Program-made: the position numbers and the translations under genes
Shown: piece after piece, positions 28,497 to 36,157 of the stretch
Layout of the letters: each line of letters begins with the position of its first letter
Position numbering within the stretch: position 1 is the first letter of the stretch
Origin: Pseudomonas cannabina
Lineage (GTDB): Bacteria; Pseudomonadota; Gammaproteobacteria; Pseudomonadales; Pseudomonadaceae
Length of the DNA stretch: 64,000 nt
Assembly (NCBI RefSeq): GCF_900100365.1
Contig: NZ_FNKU01000001.1
Span: 2,170,001-2,234,000, forward strand
Direction: 5' to 3'
Notes under the pieces: model-generated
Seen by the model: only the letters and a program-made list of their open reading frames with translations
Told to the model about the DNA's origin: nothing
Databases searched by the model: none

Positions 28497-29384
28497 ATGA
28501 GACCCCATTCCGATAAAACCCTGCGCCTGCTGTTCCCCCAGTGGCAAGGCGGTAATAACGCGCCCTACCATTTCGGTGCGCAATTGCTCGCGTGGCTGGC
28601 GCCTGACACCTGCGGGCCAGTGGAACAGGTCCGCGTGGCCGCACCGGACGGAACGCCCCTTGCGGCTGAAGACGGCATCGTTGCCCGACGTGCGCTGCTC
28701 GAGCAGCTTGAGCATGCCCGCCAGCTGATCGACCGCCATCAGCCGGATCGGCTGGTGGTGCTGGGCGGCGACTGCCTGGTCGACCTTGCGCCATTCGCCT
28801 ACCTGAACGAACGGTACGACGGAGACCTCGCCGTGCTCTGGGTCGACGCCCATCCGGATGTCATGACCCCGAAGGAGTTTCAACATGCCCATGCCATGGT
28901 CATGGGCAATCTGCTCGGCGAAGGCGACGCTGATTTCGTCGCCGCCGTGAAGCGTCCGATCAAACCGGCCAACGTGATGTATGCGGGGCTGCAGGAAACC
29001 CAGACGATGGAAACCGCGTTCATCCAGCGCCTCGGGCTGCGCAGTGCCGGGCCGCAAGCCCTGGCGCATTCCAGCGCACCGGTGCTGAACTGGCTCAAGG
29101 AGACGGGTGCCCGGCACCTGGCAATCCATCTGGACCTGGATGTGCTGGACCCGGCGCTGTTCCGCTCGTTGCTGTTCGCACAACCCGGCATTCCGACGGA
29201 CAGTTTCGACGGCGTGGCACAGGGCAGCATGACGATCGAACAGATCGTTCGCCTGTTGACCGATGTGGCGGGCGTAGTGGATGTGGTCGGGCTTGGCATC
29301 GCTGAACACATGCCGTGGGATGCGTTGGCGCTGAGGAATATGCTGGCGAAGCTGCCGTTGCTGGGAAAGCCTGACGGTCAGTAA
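28497..29384 (+). CDS. Arginase/agmatinase-family protein
   Basis: A 295-residue member of the ureohydrolase fold. Metal-binding positions are visible: GGDC at 90-93 (the family normally has GGDH), DAHPD at 117-121, and HLDLD with D213 and D215. The Cys in place of His at the first site could weaken one of the two manganese sites, so arginase activity is uncertain. The ATG at 28497 follows AGGAAA. Ureohydrolases release urea from guanidino compounds, which would link this gene to the urea import and urease genes downstream, but that link is inference. Confidence 0.8.
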   Translation: MRPHSDKTLRLLFPQWQGGNNAPYHFGAQLLAWLAPDTCGPVEQVRVAAPDGTPLAAEDGIVARRALLEQLEHARQLIDRHQPDRLVVLGGDCLVDLAPFAYLNERYDGDLAVLWVDAHPDVMTPKEFQHAHAMVMGNLLGEGDADFVAAVKRPIKPANVMYAGLQETQTMETAFIQRLGLRSAGPQALAHSSAPVLNWLKETGARHLAIHLDLDVLDPALFRSLLFAQPGIPTDSFDGVAQGSMTIEQIVRLLTDVAGVVDVVGLGIAEHMPWDALALRNMLAKLPLLGKPDGQ

Positions 29385-29420
29385 GAACCGGATCGCGGCA
29401 GGCGCATCATGCGTCGGGAA

Positions 29421-29452
29421 CAGGGGGCTGTTTTCAGCGTCCAGCGCCCCTG
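29421..29452. terminator. Hairpin between convergent genes
   Basis: A 10-bp stem with one bulge (CAGGGGGCTG with CAGCGCCCCTG) lies between the ends of the arginase-fold and amidase genes. There is no strong T run on either side, so it is a weak terminator candidate. Confidence 0.35.
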
Positions 29453-29469
29453 ATCTTCACGCGATGTAT

Positions 29470-31005
29470 TCAGCCACGCGGTGGCCTTGGGAACACGCCG
29501 CGAACCTGCTCGTACGCCTGCGCCACGCGCAATGCCAAGGCATCCTGGAAGCGCGGCGCAACGATCATCATCGCGACTGGCAGGCCGTCGGCAAGACCGG
29601 CCGGGATCGATGTTGCCGGGTGTCCGGTCAGGTCGAACGGTGCGGTGTTGGCAAGCATGTTCAGCGCGCTGTGCACGTACTCTTCAATCGGCGCATCGGC
29701 GGCGGTCAACGGGGTCGCCACGAACGGCATGGTCGGCATCACCAGTACGTCGAAATCCTTGAACGCTTCGTCGTATTGGCGGGTGAGTTCCGGCACCAGC
29801 ATGCGCGCCTTGGCGTAAGACGCGCCGTGCAGGTTTTTCAGGCTGTAATGCCCGGTCAGCGCCACGGCGCGCACGCTGCTGGACAACGTATTGGCGTGCT
29901 CGCGACGCTTGGCGCCGAAGTAGCTCATGATCTCGGGGTCATAATAGCCGTCGACGTTCATGCCGTAGCCATTGCCTTGCAGCATCTGGTACGCCGCGCC
30001 GTCAGTGGCGATGACGTTCCACATGTCCAGCGCCACCCCGTGATGCCACGGCACGCTTGCCTCACCGACCGTAGCGCCGAGACTTTCCAGTTGCGCCACG
30101 GCAGCTTTGACCAGCGCGTCCACCTGCGGCTCGGACATGCCGGGAATGGCGAAACCTTCGCGCAACAAGCCGATTTTCAGGCCTGCAACGCCTTGATCCA
30201 GGGTCGCGACACAACTGACCGCTGGCGGATTCTTCTGCCTTGAGTCGAGACCGTCAGCACCGGCAATCACGTCGAGCATCACCGCGCAGTCGCGCACGTT
30301 GTTGGCCATCGGGCCGACATGGTCGATGGTGCGTTCAATCGGAAAAGCGCCGGTGTAAGGCACCAGGCTGTACGTCGGCTTGTGCCCGACGATACCGCTC
30401 CATGCCGAGGGCATGCGGATTGAGCCGCCCTGATCGCCGCCAATGGCCATATCGACCTCTTGCAGCGAAACCAGCACGGCACTGCCGCTGGACGAGCCGC
30501 CGGCATTACGGGTCAGGTCCCACGGGTTTTTCACCGCGCCGCTGGCCGAGGTAAAGCTGGCACCGGAGAAGCACAGGTCTTCGCATACCGACTTGCCGAC
30601 CACCGTTGCGCCAGCCGCCAATAAGCGTTTAACCACTGTGGCGTCTTCGGAGGGCATGTAGCCATCCAGGCTCAAAGAGCCATTAGCCATCGGTACGCCG
30701 GCCACCGAGACGTTGTCCTTGATGACCACTGTTCTGCCCGCCAAAGGACCACTGGCTGCGCCGGCAATGTGCGTTTTCACGTACCAGGCGCCATACAGGT
30801 TGTCGGCGTTTGCCGGTTTGCTGTGCTCGCGTACCGGCGTGGGCTGTGCGACGTGGGCGGCGTACAAGGCATCAATGGCTTCGTAGGAGCCCAGGGTTTC
30901 GTCGGCAAGGCTCAGAAACGATTCTATCTGGCTGTCGGACAGGTCGTAACCGTGGTCTTGGGCGGCGATCAGAAAGTCGGCTTTGACGGGGCGTTTTACA
31001 GACAT
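29470..31005 (-). CDS. Amidase (amidase signature family)
   Basis: A 511-residue enzyme of the amidase signature family, which hydrolyses amides to acid and ammonia with a Ser-cisSer-Lys triad. K96 lies in VVIKDNVS, the Ser-rich motif GGSSSGSAV is at 169-177, and GGDQGGSIR at 189-197 supplies the catalytic Ser (about 195). The ATG at 31005 is preceded by GGAGA; the frame is open further back but crosses the hairpin-rich leader. It lies 226 bp downstream of the AmiR-like gene on the same strand, so it is a probable target of AmiC/AmiR control. The natural amide is unknown. Confidence 0.9.
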   Translation of the reverse strand: MSVKRPVKADFLIAAQDHGYDLSDSQIESFLSLADETLGSYEAIDALYAAHVAQPTPVREHSKPANADNLYGAWYVKTHIAGAASGPLAGRTVVIKDNVSVAGVPMANGSLSLDGYMPSEDATVVKRLLAAGATVVGKSVCEDLCFSGASFTSASGAVKNPWDLTRNAGGSSSGSAVLVSLQEVDMAIGGDQGGSIRMPSAWSGIVGHKPTYSLVPYTGAFPIERTIDHVGPMANNVRDCAVMLDVIAGADGLDSRQKNPPAVSCVATLDQGVAGLKIGLLREGFAIPGMSEPQVDALVKAAVAQLESLGATVGEASVPWHHGVALDMWNVIATDGAAYQMLQGNGYGMNVDGYYDPEIMSYFGAKRREHANTLSSSVRAVALTGHYSLKNLHGASYAKARMLVPELTRQYDEAFKDFDVLVMPTMPFVATPLTAADAPIEEYVHSALNMLANTAPFDLTGHPATSIPAGLADGLPVAMMIVAPRFQDALALRVAQAYEQVRGVFPRPPRG

Positions 31006-31058
31006 GATGTTCTCCAGATAACGGTAAGGGCCACCCGAGGTCGGGCGGTCATTGACTG

Positions 31059-31114
31059 GAGCCGCCGGTGCAGACTGCACAGGCCTTGGCTCGATCCGGA
31101 GGACGTCGTTGTCC
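31059..31114 (-). promoter_or_regulatory. Hairpin-rich leader of the amidase gene, possible ANTAR target
   Basis: On the minus strand a 4-bp stem GGAC/GTCC closes the six-base loop AACGAC (31101-31114), with A at loop position 1 and G at 4 as in known ANTAR target hairpins. A second loop ATCGAG (31090-31095), also A1 and G4, has a bulged 4-bp stem. It overlaps the left arm of a long hairpin (31059-31092: GAGCC/GGCTC, GCC/GGC, GTGCA/TGCAC). No T run follows the long hairpin, so termination is less certain here than upstream of urtA. Confidence 0.4.
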
Positions 31115-31231
31115 ATGCCGGTCGCCACGCGGTGTTCCATACCTGCCGGTTCAGGGCGTATGGCAAACGTCCGAGCAGAAGAGGATCGGGCGACAGGCCC
31201 GACACTCGTAGCTCGTCACATCAACGCCTGC

Positions 31232-31864
31232 TCAGGAGCAGGCTTTTTGAAACAATTCATGGGCCTTGACCAGTGCTTCGGCGATCTTTTCTACCGGCTC
31301 GCGTTTGGCCATGGCCTGGTCACGCAACGCGTTGTAAGCGTCTATTTCCGAGAGCCCCTTGGTTTCCATCAAGATGATTTTCGCCTGCTGCACAGTCCGC
31401 ATCACCGCCATGCGCCCTTCCAGACGCTTGACGTGTTTTTCCCGCTCGCGGGTTTTGCGCGCCTGGCTCAAGGTGATCGCCAGCGCCGTCAGCAAGCCGA
31501 ACGACCTGACCGGCGAAGGAATCACCGAGCAGGCGTTGAGCTGCACCAGTGCCTCGACGATGATCGGGTTTTCATAGGCAATCACCGGGATGATCGGCGG
31601 CGTCGCGCTGTGCAACAGCCACGGCGTGTTGGTCGAAAGACTCTCCGGTGACACCGCCAATACGATCACGTCGGCCTCGCTGTGCAGGCGCTCCGGAATC
31701 GGCCATTGCACGCGCACCTGACAGCCGATGCGTTGCAACTGGGCGATCAGGTTGCGACCGTCTTCATCGTCCGGGTGCATCACCAGCACGCTGATGTCGC
31801 GCAGGTCCTTGATGCCGCCTGCGCTGTCGTTGCGCAGGCGCTTTTTTGCGGCACGCAGGGTCAT
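31232..31864 (-). CDS. AmiR-like ANTAR-domain antiterminator
   Basis: A 210-residue protein with a receiver-like N-terminal domain lacking the phosphorylation Asp arrangement (ISVLVMHPDDEDGRNL start), a coiled coil (about 130-155) and a C-terminal ANTAR domain (AKIILMETKGLSEIDAYNALR at about 162-182). This is the build of AmiR, which binds leader RNA hairpins and prevents transcription termination. The start overlaps the AmiC-like gene by 4 bp (ATGA). In P. aeruginosa AmiC holds AmiR inactive until an amide binds. The amidase lies downstream and urea genes lie divergently upstream. Confidence 0.88.
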   Translation of the reverse strand: MTLRAAKKRLRNDSAGGIKDLRDISVLVMHPDDEDGRNLIAQLQRIGCQVRVQWPIPERLHSEADVIVLAVSPESLSTNTPWLLHSATPPIIPVIAYENPIIVEALVQLNACSVIPSPVRSFGLLTALAITLSQARKTREREKHVKRLEGRMAVMRTVQQAKIILMETKGLSEIDAYNALRDQAMAKREPVEKIAEALVKAHELFQKACS

Positions 31865-33006
31865 GGACGCCTCCCGCTCTGGCTGGACCAGCCGCTGAAG
31901 TCCGGCGCAATGGCGTAGGGATCGGGTTTCAGCGCGTTCTGGCTTTCGTAGAGAATGTCGAACTGCCCTTCGGCGTTGGCCCGGCCGATCCGCGAATACA
32001 GGTAGGTGTGGTGATTGTGTTCATCGATGCGCACTCGCCCCTGCGGCGCGTCGTATTCCAGACCGCGCATGGTCTGCAACACGTCTTCCACTTCGGTGCT
32101 GCCCGCTCGGGCTATCGCCTTGGCCAGCAGATGAACCTGAAAGTAAGCGGCTTCCCAGCAGCGGTCGGTGACCTGATGCTGGCCAAACATTTCCCGGTAT
32201 TGCGCAATGCACTGGCGATTGAGCGGCGTGTCGATCGACTGGAAATAGGTGGCCGCCGAGATGTGCCCGGTGCCCAGATGAACGCCCATCTGCTGGATGT
32301 CGGTTTCGCTGGTGGTCACGCTGGCAATCGGCATGACGGTCGGGTCAAGGCCTGCCTCGGCATAAGCCTGATACAAATGAGCCATGGTTTCACCGACCAC
32401 CGTGGAGAAGATAAACGACGGTTGCAACTCTCGGGCCTTGACCATCAGCCTGGCGAAGTCTTCAGCCCGGGCGTTTTTCAGCGGCAGGTAATACTCGCCC
32501 AGCTTGCTGCCCCCGCGCTCATACAGCAGGTCGCTCATCAGCCGATTGGTTTCGTAGGGGTAAACGTACTCGGAGCCGATCATCAGCACGCGGCTGCCGA
32601 AGTGGTCGAACATGTAATTACCCAGCGGCACGGCGTTGTGGTTCGGCGTGGCGCCGGTGTAAATGATGTTGCGTGAATACTCGAAGCCCTCGTAGTACAC
32701 AGGATACAGCAGCAACGCGTTGTAACGTTCAACCACCGGCAGTACAGCCTTGCGCGCTGCCGAGGTGTAGCAGCCAAAGAAAAACCGCAGGTTTTCGTCG
32801 CGGATCAATGACTCGACATGCATGGCAAACAGCGCAGGCGTCGAATCGGGATTGCGGGTAATCAATTCCAGAGGACGCCCATTCACGCCACCGGCTGCGT
32901 TGATCTGATGGATAGCAAACTGCGCGCCGCGCATTGTTGAACACTCACCGGCAGCGGTAACGCCGGTATTGGAAAACAGACCTCCTATGCGGATCGGGTC
33001 AACCAT
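31861..33006 (-). CDS. AmiC-like ligand sensor, periplasmic-binding-protein fold, cytoplasmic
   Basis: A 381-residue type-I substrate-binding-fold protein that begins directly with MVDPIRIGGLFSNTG and has no signal peptide. It is therefore a cytoplasmic sensor like AmiC and not a transport protein. It shares long segments with the urtA product, such as SAARKAVLPV and LLLYPVYYEGFE matching SASRKAVLPV and LLYYPTFYEGLE. Urea or a short amide is a reasonable ligand guess. It is coupled by overlap to the AmiR-like gene, its likely partner. Confidence 0.88.
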   Translation of the reverse strand: MVDPIRIGGLFSNTGVTAAGECSTMRGAQFAIHQINAAGGVNGRPLELITRNPDSTPALFAMHVESLIRDENLRFFFGCYTSAARKAVLPVVERYNALLLYPVYYEGFEYSRNIIYTGATPNHNAVPLGNYMFDHFGSRVLMIGSEYVYPYETNRLMSDLLYERGGSKLGEYYLPLKNARAEDFARLMVKARELQPSFIFSTVVGETMAHLYQAYAEAGLDPTVMPIASVTTSETDIQQMGVHLGTGHISAATYFQSIDTPLNRQCIAQYREMFGQHQVTDRCWEAAYFQVHLLAKAIARAGSTEVEDVLQTMRGLEYDAPQGRVRIDEHNHHTYLYSRIGRANAEGQFDILYESQNALKPDPYAIAPDFSGWSSQSGRRP

Positions 33007-33682
33007 GCCTATAAACCTTGTTCAACGTGAGGTGAGACGCCCGCCATTGGCCGGGATCTGGAAGAGTGCTGAGCGAAAAGCCGTGGATTCAACGGTGGCT
33101 CTCAGGCGGTTGTGCCTGGGGCTGGCGTGACGACAGTGTCAGGACCAGTCATGCGAGGGGCCTTCCACACCTGCCGAGAATGGGCGTGTGGCAAGGGACC
33201 CTGCGAGGGTGTTGATCAGGCTCATGCAGGTAGCGGGCCATTCGTGATGTGTGGGGGTTGATGATTCATACGTCTGCTGGCTGGAGTGCTCCCTGGGTAA
33301 CAGGCTTTTGTTGGCAGAGATGGGCGTACATTTGCAGGGGTCGTGTCGCTCATCACATCGCTTTCGCGAACAAGTTCGCTCCCACAAAAGCCCACTGCAG
33401 TTGACCCTTTCGCGAGCACGCAAAGTGCCCGGTTCGTACAAAGAGTGCGCCCCAAGTACGGATGCGCAGTGGTGGTGAAAGGAAATGATCGCTAACTGAT
33501 CGATTGAAATGCGTACCTGTGGGAGCGAACTTGTTCGCGAAGGGGCCGGTACATCCACTGAGGATGTATCGTAAGGAATAAAGCCTTCGCGGACAAGCGA
33601 AGTGTCGCCCGGTTCGCTCCCACAAAAGCATCGTATTTCAGCCATTGAAAGCGCGCGCGTTACGGAAAAAGCGTGCGCAGCC
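33007..33682. other. Gene-free stretch between AmiC-like gene and urt promoter region
   Basis: No ORF with a ribosome site and normal codon use was seen. The stretch would hold the amiC-side promoter at its left end (none recognised), then three REP elements. Confidence 0.6.
33361..33629. repeat. Cluster of three REP elements
   Basis: GCGAACAAGTTCGCTCCCAC (33366-33385 within 33361-33390), its inverted relative CTGTGGGAGCGAACTTGTTC at 33517 onward, and a third copy at 33583-33629 with the longer GCGGACAAGCGAAGTG form. This is the same element family as at 20358 and 53954. Confidence 0.7.
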
Positions 33683-33697
33683 TCACGTTTTTGGTGC
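33683..33697 (+). promoter_or_regulatory. Candidate NtrC-binding site
   Basis: TCACGTTTTTGGTGC matches the NtrC consensus GCACYNNNNTGGTGC at all fixed positions except the first base and the pyrimidine. It lies about 110 bp before the sigma-54 -24 element, a normal enhancer distance. Confidence 0.5.
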
Positions 33698-33808
33698 GCA
33701 AAAGTCTGGTTCGCGCCAAAGCGGCGCATGGCGGGTTATTCGTGCAATAGATGAAGGGACGCTCTGCGCCCGACCTCGACTTCCGGGGTAAAAGGCGGTT
33801 TCTGCACT

Positions 33809-33824
33809 TGGCACTGCCCTTGCT
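33809..33824 (+). promoter_or_regulatory. Sigma-54 (RpoN) promoter for the urt-ure genes
   Basis: TGGCACTGCCCTTGCT matches TGGCAC-N5-TTGCW exactly, with the required GG and GC spaced 10 bases apart. Transcription would start near 33835, giving a leader of about 170 nt before urtA. Nitrogen-limited expression of urea genes through NtrC and RpoN is well known in Pseudomonas. Confidence 0.75.
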
Positions 33825-33906
33825 AAGTCTCTTCTGAGACATCGCGCCAGCTGTTTGCCCTACGCCCCCTTGGCAAGTAGGGAGACACCTCGCGTACGAC
33901 TGGATC

Positions 33907-33946
33907 GGACACAGTTTGTCCCGCCAGATTCGGCACAGAAGCCTGA
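33907..33946 (+). promoter_or_regulatory. ANTAR-type two-hairpin RNA element in the urtA leader
   Basis: The first hairpin is GGAC/GTCC closing ACAGTTT (33907-33921). The second is GGC/GCC closing the six-base loop ACAGAA (33932-33943), extendable by two outer pairs. Both loops start ACAG, so A stands at loop position 1 and G at 4, the known requirement for ANTAR-protein targets. The first loop is one base longer than the classical six. The right arm of the second hairpin (33941-33946) is also part of the left arm of the terminator (33940-33953), so the two structures exclude each other. Confidence 0.6.
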
Positions 33947-33987
33947 CCTCCCGCCCATTGATTTGGCCGGGACGTCGGGCTTTTTTT
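33940..33987 (+). terminator. Leader terminator (attenuator) before urtA
   Basis: Fourteen-base arms (33940-33953 and 33968-33981) pair with a single mismatch and one G-T pair, followed by seven T residues. It ends 18 bp before the urtA ATG. No plus-strand gene precedes it for 4.5 kb, so it is best read as an attenuator of the urt-ure transcript. Confidence 0.85.
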
Positions 33988-34005
33988 ATTCCTGGGAGAA
34001 AGTGA

Positions 34006-35187
34006 ATGCATAACGACAAACGCCGTTTGATCAAGCATGCCCTGTTGCTGGGCGCGATCAGCCTGCTGCCGTTTTCCCTGCTCAGTCAGGCGCAGGCGGC
34101 CGACGCTGTGAAGGTCGGGATTATTCACTCGCTGACCGGCACCATGGCCATCAGTGAAGCGTCGGTGGTCGACGCCGAAAAGCTCGCCATCGAGGAGATC
34201 AACGCCAGTGGCGGTGTGATGGGTAAAACCATCGAGCCGATCATCGAGGACGGTGCCAGAGACTGGCCAACCTTCGCCGAAAAAGCGCGCAAACTGCTGG
34301 AGAACGACCACGTTGCGGTGACCTTTGGCGCCTTCACCTCGGCGTCGCGCAAAGCGGTGCTGCCGGTCTTCGAGCGCAACAAAGGCCTGCTCTACTACCC
34401 GACTTTCTATGAAGGGCTGGAAAAATCCCCGGCCATCATCTACACCGGCGCGGAAGCCTCGCAGCAAACCCTCGCCGCCGTGACCTGGCTGATGGCCAAC
34501 AAAGGCAAAAGCGTCTATCTGGTCGGCTCCGACTACATCTGGCCGCGCACCACCAACAAGCTGGCGCGAGCCTCAGTGAGCAAACAGGGCGGCTCGATTG
34601 TCGGCGAGGATTACCTGCCGCTGGGGGCCATCGAGTTTTCCTCGGTGATCAACAAAATCAAGGTCGCCAAACCGGACATCGTGCTGTCGACCATCGTCGG
34701 CGGCTCCAACGTGGCGTTCTACAAACAGCTCAAGGCCGCCGGGATCGACAGCAGTAGCCAGACGCTCATGGCGCTGGCCGTCACCGAGGAAGAAGTCACC
34801 GGCATCGGTGCGGAAAACCTCGTCGGCTTTCTGACCTGCATGAGCTACTTCCAGAGCCTGAAAAATCCGGTCAACGAGAAATTCGTCCAGGCCTTCAAAA
34901 ACCGCTACGGCCAGCAGCGCGTGGTCGGCGACCCGATGGCCGCGGCCTACACGGCGGTGTACCTGTGGAAGAAAGCGGTCGAGAAAGCCGGCAGCTTTGA
35001 TGTACCGGCGGTCATTGCCGCGTCTTCGGAAATGACCCTCGACGCCCCCGAGGGCGAAATCAAGGTGCACAAGGACAACCACCACCTGTGGAAACGTGCG
35101 CGCATCGGCACCCTCAATGCGCAGGGCCAGGTGGACGTGATCTACGAGTCCGCGCCCATCGAGCCCAACCCGTTTCCAAAACTCTGA
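34006..35187 (+). CDS. urtA: Urea ABC transporter, substrate-binding protein
   Basis: A 393-residue periplasmic protein with a signal peptide (about 1-32, cleavage after AQA) and the mature start ADAVKVGIIHSLTGTMAIS typical of UrtA. GGGAG stands seven bases before the ATG. The start lies just after the leader terminator. UrtA binds urea in the periplasm and delivers it to UrtBC. It opens the long same-strand run urtABCDE-ureEFABCGD, so urea import and breakdown would be made together. Confidence 0.95.
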   Translation: MHNDKRRLIKHALLLGAISLLPFSLLSQAQAADAVKVGIIHSLTGTMAISEASVVDAEKLAIEEINASGGVMGKTIEPIIEDGARDWPTFAEKARKLLENDHVAVTFGAFTSASRKAVLPVFERNKGLLYYPTFYEGLEKSPAIIYTGAEASQQTLAAVTWLMANKGKSVYLVGSDYIWPRTTNKLARASVSKQGGSIVGEDYLPLGAIEFSSVINKIKVAKPDIVLSTIVGGSNVAFYKQLKAAGIDSSSQTLMALAVTEEEVTGIGAENLVGFLTCMSYFQSLKNPVNEKFVQAFKNRYGQQRVVGDPMAAAYTAVYLWKKAVEKAGSFDVPAVIAASSEMTLDAPEGEIKVHKDNHHLWKRARIGTLNAQGQVDVIYESAPIEPNPFPKL

Positions 35188-35253
35188 TACCGGGCCGGGC
35201 GCGATTCGCTTCGCGCCCGCTTTCGTCAATGTGCAGCCACAGGTAACGACGGC

Positions 35254-36156
35254 ATGACTCTCGATACGCTGGTAATGCAAGTCTTCAGCGGCTTCTCGCT
35301 GTTTTCGGTGCTGGTGCTGATGGCACTCGGGCTGACCATCGTGTTCGGCCTGATGGGGGTGATCAACATGGCCCACGGTGAACTGATGGCAATGGGCTCA
35401 TACGCGACCTACGTCACTTCGGTGGTGTTTCAGCGCTACTTCCCCGAGCTCATAGGCTGGTACTTCATCATCGGCATCGGGGTGGCCTTCGTGGTGACGT
35501 TTGCCTTCGGCTTTCTGCTGGAGCGCTGTTTCATTCGCTTCATGTACAACCGCCCGCTGGACACGCTGCTGGCCACCTGGGGCCTGTCGCTGGTGTTGCA
35601 ACAACTGTTTCGTCAGGTGTTCGGCCCCAAGGAAGTCAGCGTGCCCACCGTGCAATGGCTGCAGGGCGCGTGGAAAGTCAGCGAGGGGCTGGAACTGCCG
35701 CTGAACCGGATTTTCATCATCGGCCTGACCTTTGTCATCGCCGCTGCCGTGTTTCTGTTTTTGTACCGCAGTCGCTGGGGCCTGCGTATCCGGGCCGTGA
35801 CCCAGAACCGGGCGATGGCCGGTGCCGCCGGGATCAACACCGCGCGGGTCGATTCAGTGACCTTCGCGCTGGGTTGCGGCCTGGCGGGCATCGCCGGCAG
35901 CTCGTTCACCATGCTCGCCTCCACCGGTCCGGTGAGCGGCCAGCAGTATCTGGTCGACACCTTCATCGTCGTCGTGTTCGGCGGCGTCGAAAGCCTGCTC
36001 GGCACGTTCCTCTCGGCCTTCGCCATCGGCCAGACGCAGATTTCGCTGGAATACCTCACCACCGGCTCCATGGCCAAGGCGATCACCTTGCTGGTGGTCA
36101 TCGTGCTGCTGTTCTTCCGCCCCAACGGCCTGTTCACCACGAAAGTGAGACGTTGA
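35254..36156 (+). CDS. urtB: Urea ABC transporter, permease
   Basis: A 300-residue LivH-type permease with about eight membrane segments and the family sequence GLMGVINMAHGELMAMGSYA near residues 31-50. Many UrtB proteins are near 500 residues because of an extra N-terminal periplasmic part; this one is the short LivH-like form. It lies between urtA and urtC, which settles the role. The gap to urtC is one base. Confidence 0.92.
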   Translation: MTLDTLVMQVFSGFSLFSVLVLMALGLTIVFGLMGVINMAHGELMAMGSYATYVTSVVFQRYFPELIGWYFIIGIGVAFVVTFAFGFLLERCFIRFMYNRPLDTLLATWGLSLVLQQLFRQVFGPKEVSVPTVQWLQGAWKVSEGLELPLNRIFIIGLTFVIAAAVFLFLYRSRWGLRIRAVTQNRAMAGAAGINTARVDSVTFALGCGLAGIAGSSFTMLASTGPVSGQQYLVDTFIVVVFGGVESLLGTFLSAFAIGQTQISLEYLTTGSMAKAITLLVVIVLLFFRPNGLFTTKVRR

Positions 36157-36157
36157 G

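Noticed and set aside
31006..31140. Longer amidase start
   Set aside because: The extra part covers the hairpin-rich leader; ATG 31005 has GGAGA and fits the family.
31208..31256. Terminator-like hairpin GCCTGCTC/GAGCAGGC at the end of the AmiR-like gene
   Set aside because: Its T run is on the plus strand, where no gene ends nearby; on the minus strand no T run follows.
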